From: Macrobrachium rosenbergii | Lineage: Eukaryota; Arthropoda; Malacostraca; Decapoda; Palaemonidae | Length of the DNA: 64,000 nt | Assembly (NCBI RefSeq): GCF_040412425.1 | Contig: NC_089784.1 | Location: 35,741,570 to 35,805,569, forward strand | Reading direction: 5' to 3' | Shown: piece by piece, positions 58,517 through 64,000 of the stretch | Numbering within the stretch: the stretch's first letter is position 1 | Layout: each line of letters opens with the position of its first letter | Made by a program: the position numbers and the translations under genes | Notes under the pieces: generated by a model | What the model saw: the letters and a program-made list of their open reading frames with translations, nothing else | Databases searched by the model: none | Told to the model about the DNA's origin: nothing

Positions 58517-58842
58517 GAATGGAATATAAAACTTAGGCCAAAGGGCAAGTGCTGGGACCTATGAGGTCATTCAGTGCTGAAACGGAAATTGAGAGAAAAA
58601 AGGTTTGAAAGGTGTAACAGGAGGAAAACAACCTCGCAATTACACTATGAGACAACTGTTAGAAGGGAGTTGAGGAAAGTAAAATGGAAGAAAGAGAATA
58701 TGAATGGAGGCACGGTACGAGGAATGAAATGGGTCGTAGCAGCCGAGGGCCATGGAAGAGATGCTGCAAAGATCCTCAAGCAATAGCTACAGCGGACAGT
58801 GTGAGGTGCACTGATGGCACTACCTCTCTCGAGGGGGTAAGG
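58517..58842 (-). mobile_element. SINE-like element family C, copy 5
   Basis: Minus-strand copy of about 320 bp. Flanks GTGCTATAG (58,508-58,516) and GTGTTATAG (58,843-58,851) look like a short target-site duplication with one difference. The 70-codon + strand frame starting MLKRKLREKRFERCNRRKT is element sequence, not a cellular gene. Confidence 0.75.
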
Positions 58843-58874
58843 GTGTTATAGATATTAAAAATACATGTACATAC

Positions 58875-59020
58875 CATCATAAATCTCATGTTCATCTTTC
58901 ATCCTCAATATTCACGGTAATGGAGGTCATCACTATCACCATCTTGAGTGGAAGCTTGCGAACATTTCTGCGCTGCACAAATCCCGGACAGCGGCAAGTG
59001 TGACATCTCTCTCTATGTCT
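58875..59020 (-). other. Candidate first exon, minus strand
   Basis: A CpG-rich stretch (58,957-59,010) precedes, on the minus strand, ATGAACATGAGATTTATGATG, followed directly by a GTATGT donor whose first bases pair with 58,871-58,874. This resembles a 5' UTR plus first exon, but the coding part is only about seven codons and no partner exon was confirmed. Confidence 0.2.
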
Positions 59021-59072
59021 GTTAAATGGAGACAGTAATGAAAATGTTACTTCTCTATTCCTAATTCCAGAG

Positions 59073-59658
59073 GTCTTTACTCCTCACACCACTGGTACTG
59101 TGGAACAATCTCCCTGAGGATATCGTGCAGCTGGAACCTCAAAAGTTCAAGCAAGTATACAATGCGTTATACTATCCTACAACAATTCAACTTCTATTTT
59201 AATCATTTATTTATATTCCTAACTATTTATTTATGAAATAAATTAATTTATATTTTTCATTTCCTAATAACTAACATCTCTTCTTTCTGTAGTTCCCTTT
59301 ACCTTCTGTTAATTCTTATGAACACCACAGTTCCTTGTTGGGCGAGTCGGTAGAGTTGTCGGCTAGCACTTGCTAGGCCCGAGTTCGAGTCTCCGGCCGT
59401 CTAACGAAGAATTAGAGGAATTTATTTCTGGTGATAGAAATTCATTTCTTGCTATAATGTGGTTCGGATTCCACAAAAAGCTGTAGGTCCTGTTTCTAGG
59501 TCCTTTGGGCCAGCCCTAGAAGAGCTGCTAGTCAGCTCAGTGGTCTGGTAAAACTAAGGTATACTTAACTTATGAACACCATGATGTTCTTTGGAAGCTT
59601 AACTTTTCAGTCAGTGGCCCCTTTGGTGGGCTTGTTCCATATGAATAGGGTTCATCCT

Positions 59659-59750
<92 letters not shown>
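59073..59750 (+). mobile_element. LINE 3' end with ORF2 C-terminus, carrying a nested SINE
   Basis: The frame at 59,073-59,202 reads QRSLLLTPLVLWNNLPEDIV then QLEPQKFKQVYNALYY and ends in TAA, a non-LTR polymerase C-terminus. The 3' UTR follows, then the block TTCTTTGGAAGC ... CCATATGAATAGGG shared with SINE A, then about 29 AAT units (59,663-59,750). SINE B is inserted at 59,328-59,568. Strongly 5'-truncated and not functional. Confidence 0.8.
59328..59568 (+). mobile_element. tRNA-derived SINE family B, full length with target-site duplication
   Basis: A tRNA-like head has box A region GGCGAGTCGGTAGAG (59,341-59,355) and box B GAGTTCGAGTC (59,381-59,391). The body and 3' end, GTCAGCTCAGTGGTCTGGTA, follow. 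It is flanked by CTTATGAACACCA at 59,315-59,327 and 59,569-59,581, a perfect 13-bp duplication. The undisturbed version of the target is seen near 53,620. Confidence 0.9.
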
Positions 59751-59751
<1 letters not shown>

Positions 59752-59759
59752 TGGATCTG

Positions 59760-60464
59760 TTTACACAGCATTTACAAACAAATATAACTCCATATTCACG
59801 CTCTTGGAATAACTATGCATCTACTTACACAGAATCTCGATACACACTCGTCTGCATCTAGATTGGCTGATCTAAATTGACACTGCATCTAGATACACAC
59901 AATTGTGAAGCTGATCTTTTTGCACAAGGAAAATCATGTACAACGTAAGTTATATGCAAATAATTTCCTAAAAAATTATTTAACTTAAGACTATACTTAT
60001 GTTTTTTTTTTTTTTTTAAATAAGGCAATAGACTCAGCTAATGATTGCCGTATTAAGAGTACAGGCAAATTAGCCATAATAGAATGTAGCTAAGATAAAG
60101 TCCTAACCTCAACCCAAACACAGTGTAAGTTCAGTAGGCAATTAAGAATTAACGAATGACGAAAGAGAATCTAGGCCTAACTTTGATGTTTTCCTTCCTA
60201 ACTTTGGAAAGTATTTTGAGCACTGCCCTTAAACATCCACATTTTACGATTTTCAGTGACCTAGGCTAAGTTACAGGGTACTGAAAACAACATGTAGGTT
60301 TCTGGAGTTCTGTAATTGGAAAGAATTTATGGTTATTTGCTCAGTTTCAAGGAATAACTTCAAACTTGTTCAGAGTTTTCTGCAGACCGGGGTTATCTCG
60401 GAATTGACCAAAAATATTGAAAATTTTTATAAAACAAGGGAGGGGAAAACCCCACAACTTCCAA
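59760..60464. other. No recognised feature
   Basis: Unique sequence with a short poly-T run near 60,001-60,018. Confidence 0.35.
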
Positions 60465-60528
60465 GTCGGGGCAGATGCCCTACAGTAGGTTAGGTTGGGG
60501 TCTCGACTAACTAAGATGGCCTAGGGTC

Positions 60529-61066
60529 TGACACCTTACAGCATAGCCTAGGATACTCTAGTTCACTAGGTACTGTTCAAGATTTCGTGTAATTAAGGTT
60601 AGGTTAAGTTTTTTTTGGCAAACTTTACTCAAACACATACTTATACTCTCCCAGTCTGCAGTCACTCCCCAGTTTCTGCCAGGGACTTCATACTCTAATA
60701 TATTGAAGTTTAGTTAAGGTTAGGTTAAGTTTTTTGGCAAACTTTACTCAAACATACTTATACACCCCCCAGTCTGCAGTCACTCGCCAGTTTTTGCCAG
60801 GGACATAAAACTCTAATATATTTTAGTTTAGTTAAGGGTAGGTTAAGTGTTTTGGCAAACTTTACTCACACAAATACTTATACTCCCCCAGTCTGCAATC
60901 ACTCCCCAGTTTCTGCCAGGGACTTCAACTCTAATATATTGAAGTGTAGTTAAGGTTAAGTTTTTTGCCAAAAAACTTAACCTGACCTTAATTACACTCC
61001 ACCTTTAACAGTACCATACCTAGTGAATCTAGAGTAGCTTAGACTATGCTATGAGGTTTCAGAGTA
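60529..61066. repeat. Inverted-repeat block enclosing three 121-bp tandem units
   Basis: Left arm 60,529-60,625 and right arm 60,965-61,066 are inverted copies (CATAGYCTARG, TTCACTAGGTA, GTGTAATTAAGGT). Between them, units starting TTAGGTTAAGTTTTTTGGCA recur near 60,599, 60,719 and 60,838 with CAGTCTGCAGTCACTC and TTTCTGCCAGGGAC inside. It includes short TTAGG-like runs. MITE-like or a local rearrangement. Confidence 0.75.
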
Positions 61067-62029
61067 TGCACATGTACATATTTCTTTTTATGAACTGTGT
61101 GTGTCTATGCAGTTTGAAATTCATAACTCGACCCTGTACACTTTAATTTTTAATTGAATCTCTATCTGTATATGGCAAAAGCCAGTGAAACCCAAGATTC
61201 AGTAAACATGATAAAATGTGCACCCAAATCAGTAAAATGTGGATGTTAAAGGGCAGTCCACAAAACAGTTTTCCCAAATTAGGAAGGTAAACACCACAAA
61301 TTAGGCTTAACTTCTCTTTTATCATTTGTTAATTCTTAATTCCCTACTGAACTTCCACTGTCTCGGTTTTAGGCTAGGACTCTATTTTACCTGTGTAAGT
61401 TGTGATTAACCTGCCTACTCACTTAACATGGCAATCATTAGCTGATCCCACTACCTAATTTTGTAAGAAAAGCAAAAATTATAAGTTAAATTTTAATTTA
61501 GTAAAATGTTTGCATATAACTTCAGTTCCTTGTGTTAAATATAATAAACAACTTTTACTAGTCACATTTTTTTATCTCATGACTCTTACAGCCTAAAAGT
61601 TTGTACTTTTCAAAATAATTCTTGACGGAAAGGGTAATATGTACTACATCACTTCCAAAGTCCTATTTCAATCTGTGAAGACTAAAGTTAATAGTTTGCA
61701 TCTCACTTATCAGATAGCTCATGGATGCAAACTACTGTACAAATAACTTGGTTTTATCACTGTCAACATTAAAATAGAAACATTCGCCTTGTTTCAAAAA
61801 TATTTAAGGTATAAATCTGATAACAGTTGAATTAGACTCCTGTACTGATTCTGAATACAAGATTTTCACAAAAGATATTTATTTTTAAAAGGTCTCACTT
61901 TCACATCCAGGCCTTATTACTTGTGTTTAATTTTTTTTTTTTATAAATGTGTCTTATTGAAACAATGGCACTGTACATTGATATACAATAGGCCTATATT
62001 GTATATTTTTTTTATGATACCTGGAAAGG

Positions 62030-62275
62030 CAAATTCCACATGCCAATACCTCCAACAAAAGGAAAATAAGAAGTAAAGAATACACTAAAAACTATAATAC
62101 AAAGAAAAACCAATTGGAAAACTAATTACTATAAACGGTGAAATGAGACTTAAGTGAGCTTGTTGAAAAAAAAAAAGAAAAAAAAAAACACACATTTATG
62201 CCTAGTTTGAAATTCTGTAGTCCCAACAATTCAGCTAATAATGAGGAGGACCATACCATACTCTAAGTATAACTG
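62030..62275 (-). pseudogene. LINE ORF2 C-terminus and 3' UTR relic (unit 1)
   Basis: On the minus strand the frame near 62,259-62,190 reads MVWSSSLLAELLGLQNFKLG then INVC, matching the LAELLELQNFKLG end of the LINE at 54.5 kb. 3' UTR-like sequence with TTGGAGGTATTGGCATGTGG follows to about 62,030. Confidence 0.65.
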
Positions 62276-62282
62276 GAAGTCA

Positions 62283-63850
62283 GGGCACGATGCCCTAGGT
62301 TAGGTTAGGTTAAGGGAATTTAGGTTAGGATATATGTGGTGTTTCTGGCAATTTTTTAATTCAAATACATACTGTACTTATACTGTACTCCCCCAACCTG
62401 CCTTCACTCCCAAGTTCCTGCATGTGACTTCAAACTTTGATATATTTCTCAATAAGCAAGCATATGTATGTAGGCTATTTCTAAATGTAAACTGCACCTA
62501 TCCATGCAATTTGAAATTCATAGCTGTAATCTTCCTTAACATATTAACTCCAGCAACCCAATTAGCATTTCATCAAAACTCGATCCCTTACACTTTCTTA
62601 GTTTTTAATTAAATCTTTACCTGTATATAGCAAATGCCATTGTAACCCAAGACTCAATAAACACATTAAAATGTTTTTTATTACATAACTCTAGAAACCC
62701 ATTACAATATGTTGTTTTTGATACCCTGTAACTTAGCCTAATGCACTATTGTATAACAGTAAAATGTAGATGTTAAAATAGCAGTGCACAAAATATATTT
62801 TTAAAATTAGGAAGGCATACATCAAAGTTAGGCCTAGCTTCTCTTTGTCATTTCTCAATTACTGAACTTCCAGTGTCAGGGCTTACGTTAAGACTATTTT
62901 AGTCATATGTTATGACTAACTTGCCTATTCACTTAACATGGCAATCATTGGCCGAGCCTACTAACCAAATCTGTAATAAGTTGCTGTACAGACTCCTTGT
63001 GCTTAATATTTCTGAGAAACAACCTTTACTTGCCACATTTTTTATCCCATGAATCTTACAACCTAAAAGTCTGAGCAACCTTTACTAGCCACATTTTTTA
63101 TCCCATGGATCTTACAACCTAAAAGTCTGAACATAGTTGGACAACTCTCCATAGAGAGTGTAATACATCACTTTCAAAGTCCCTTTTCAATCTGTGAAGA
63201 CTATAGTTAGTAGTTTGCAACTCACATCAGATTGCAAATGGATGCAAACTACTGTATATTAACTAGGCTTTGTCATTGTTAACTTGAAAATAGAAAGACC
63301 TTTCCGTCTTTCAAAAGTGTTTAAGGTATAAATCTGATAACACAATTGAATTAGATTTCTGTATTGATTTTGAATATAAGATTTTCATAAAAATTGTTCT
63401 TTATTCTGTAAGATTTAAAAGGTCTTATTTTCACATGTAGGCCTAATTAATTGTGTTCAGATTTTTATAAATCTTGTCTTGCAGCATTGGCACTATATTA
63501 TCTAATTGGCCTATACAGCATTGCATATTTTTTATAGAATCTGGAAAGGCAAAATGCTACAAGCCAAAGACCCCCAACAGGGAAAGCAACCCAGCAGATA
63601 AAGGAAAATGAGAAGTAATGAATATAATACGTAAGAATAAACTACATAACAAAGTAAGGTCACGATTAAAAACCAAATAAAAAAACAAACAATCAATTAA
63701 ATGAAACCCATGTAAGCTTGCTAAAAAAAAAAAAAATTGCAACAATTTCTAAATTCTGTAGTTCCAATGATTCAGCTAATGCAATTAGGAGGGCCACACC
63801 ATAATTTGGTCATAACTGGAACAAAACTTATAGATAACTGTGTGGTACTG
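62283..63850 (+). repeat. 1.6-kb tandem duplication, unit 2
   Basis: Second copy of unit 1 in direct orientation, with about 20-25 percent visible divergence and several indels. It has its own internal 57-bp two-copy repeat at 63,020-63,133 (core CCACATTTTTTATCCCATG) and a single copy of the sequence that is triplicated in unit 1. Confidence 0.85.
62290..62330 (+). repeat. Short interstitial TTAGG-like run
   Basis: TAGGTTAGGTTAGGTTAAGG includes three TTAGG units, the arthropod telomere motif. It is too short to indicate a telomere; similar short runs occur near 60,484 and 60,598 as part of the duplicated block. Confidence 0.6.
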
Positions 63851-63988
63851 AATCATATAGAAGAAAATGCAAGGCTGTTGGAATTAACCGAATATCTACT
63901 ATTCTACTTAATGGTGCACAGTCTAGTCTGGGAAAATTTTATAGGAGGAGAAAAACAAAAATGTTATAAAACATCCAAAATGACCTAG
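63540..63988 (-). pseudogene. LINE ORF2 C-terminus and 3' UTR relic (unit 2)
   Basis: On the minus strand SISFVPVMTKLWCGPPNCIS, then a stop, then IIGTTEFR corresponds to the SFIPVVTKLWN.LPNPLAELLELQNF end of this family. The 3' UTR runs to about 63,540 with CCCTGTTGGGGGTCTTTGGC and TGCCTTTCCAG. The + frame 63,737-63,988 is the antisense shadow. Confidence 0.65.
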
Positions 63989-64000
63989 TTAAACAACAGT

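Larger units (their letters stand above)
60465..62277 (+). repeat. 1.8-kb tandem duplication, unit 1
   Basis: Collinear with 62,283-63,850. Shared blocks include GATGCCCTA-type start with TAGGTTAGGTT (60,476/62,290), GTTTTTAATTRAATC (61,147/62,603), CACTTAACATGGCAATCATT (61,420/62,930), AAGGTATAAATCTGATAACA (61,807/63,324) and CTGGAAAGGCAAA (62,021/63,540). Unit 1 is longer because its head expanded into the palindromic tandem block at 60,529-61,066. Both units end in a minus-strand LINE fragment. Confidence 0.85.

Noticed and set aside
59341..59400. Functional tRNA gene
   Set aside because: Box A and B are recognisable but the cloverleaf stems are poor and it is the head of a SINE with flanking duplications. 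The heads at 15.9, 24.5 and 9.3 kb were rejected for the same reason.
59572..59787. Poly-asparagine open frame
   Set aside because: Encoded by the AAT tail of the LINE; likewise the poly-leucine frame at 9,755-9,952.
62290..62330. Telomere or subtelomere
   Set aside because: Only about three TTAGG units; no array.
1..64000. CRISPR array, bacterial operon, rRNA genes or prophage
   Set aside because: No regularly spaced direct repeats with unique spacers, no ribosome-binding-site-led gene series and no rRNA signature; the spliced RPB8 exon, SINEs and LINEs show eukaryotic nuclear DNA.

Overview
The window is nuclear DNA from an arthropod, most likely a decapod crustacean. The signs are very long AT, GA/CT and AAT microsatellites, many short interspersed repeats of kinds I remember from shrimp, prawn and crayfish genomes, relics of several non-LTR retrotransposons, arthropod-type TTAGG motifs and long stretches with no coding content. 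The taxonomic call is inference. Only one piece of an ordinary cellular gene can be named: the last coding exon of RPB8 (POLR2H), a subunit shared by RNA polymerases I, II and III. It lies on the + strand at 14,076-14,192 behind a strong splice acceptor, with a polyadenylation signal near 14,857. No earlier RPB8 exon was found, so 1-14,074 is probably intron of that gene, or contains exons I did not recognise.

Layout. 1-14 kb: a pair of 240-bp terminal-inverted-repeat elements, AT and GA tracts, an RTE-like reverse transcriptase relic at 4.0-4.26 kb, a 42-bp minisatellite at 6.6 kb, a GC-rich tandem block next to a tRNA-derived SINE at 8.8-9.36 kb, AAT tracts and a hairpin-containing dispersed element at 12.3 kb. 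14-20 kb: the RPB8 exon and 3' UTR, reverse transcriptase relics, a complete tRNA-derived SINE (15.7-15.9 kb) and a CCAAT-rich candidate promoter (17.65-17.85 kb). 20.6-31.2 kb: an old tandem duplication of about 5 kb (unit A 20,590-25,480; unit B 26,136-31,225), each copy later hit by different mobile elements, including a 316-bp near-perfect palindrome in unit B. 34.9-45.3 kb: several strongly diverged tandem arrays. 39.1 and 47.2 kb: two inverted copies of an unrecognised coding-like repeat, the second next to a cluster of CRE/ATF-type TGACGTCA sites with a TATA box. 48-60 kb: purine-rich unique sequence, retrotransposon 3' ends and SINE insertions with visible target-site duplications. 60.5-63.9 kb: a second tandem duplication with units of about 1.6-1.8 kb that carries the C-terminal end of a LINE.

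The most informative system is the retroelement network. A tRNA-headed SINE and a LINE 3' end share about 85 bp of 3' sequence followed by (AAT)n, as expected when a SINE borrows the machinery of a partner LINE. At least four of the AAT microsatellites are therefore SINE or LINE tails. A second SINE family is inserted inside this LINE with a 13-bp target-site duplication, and a third SINE-like family interrupts the reading frame of a different LINE. I found no CRISPR array, operon, rRNA gene or functional tRNA gene. Most open frames of 60-130 codons here come from microsatellites, biased composition or repeats. All homology statements come from reading the sequence and from memory of families; no search was run.
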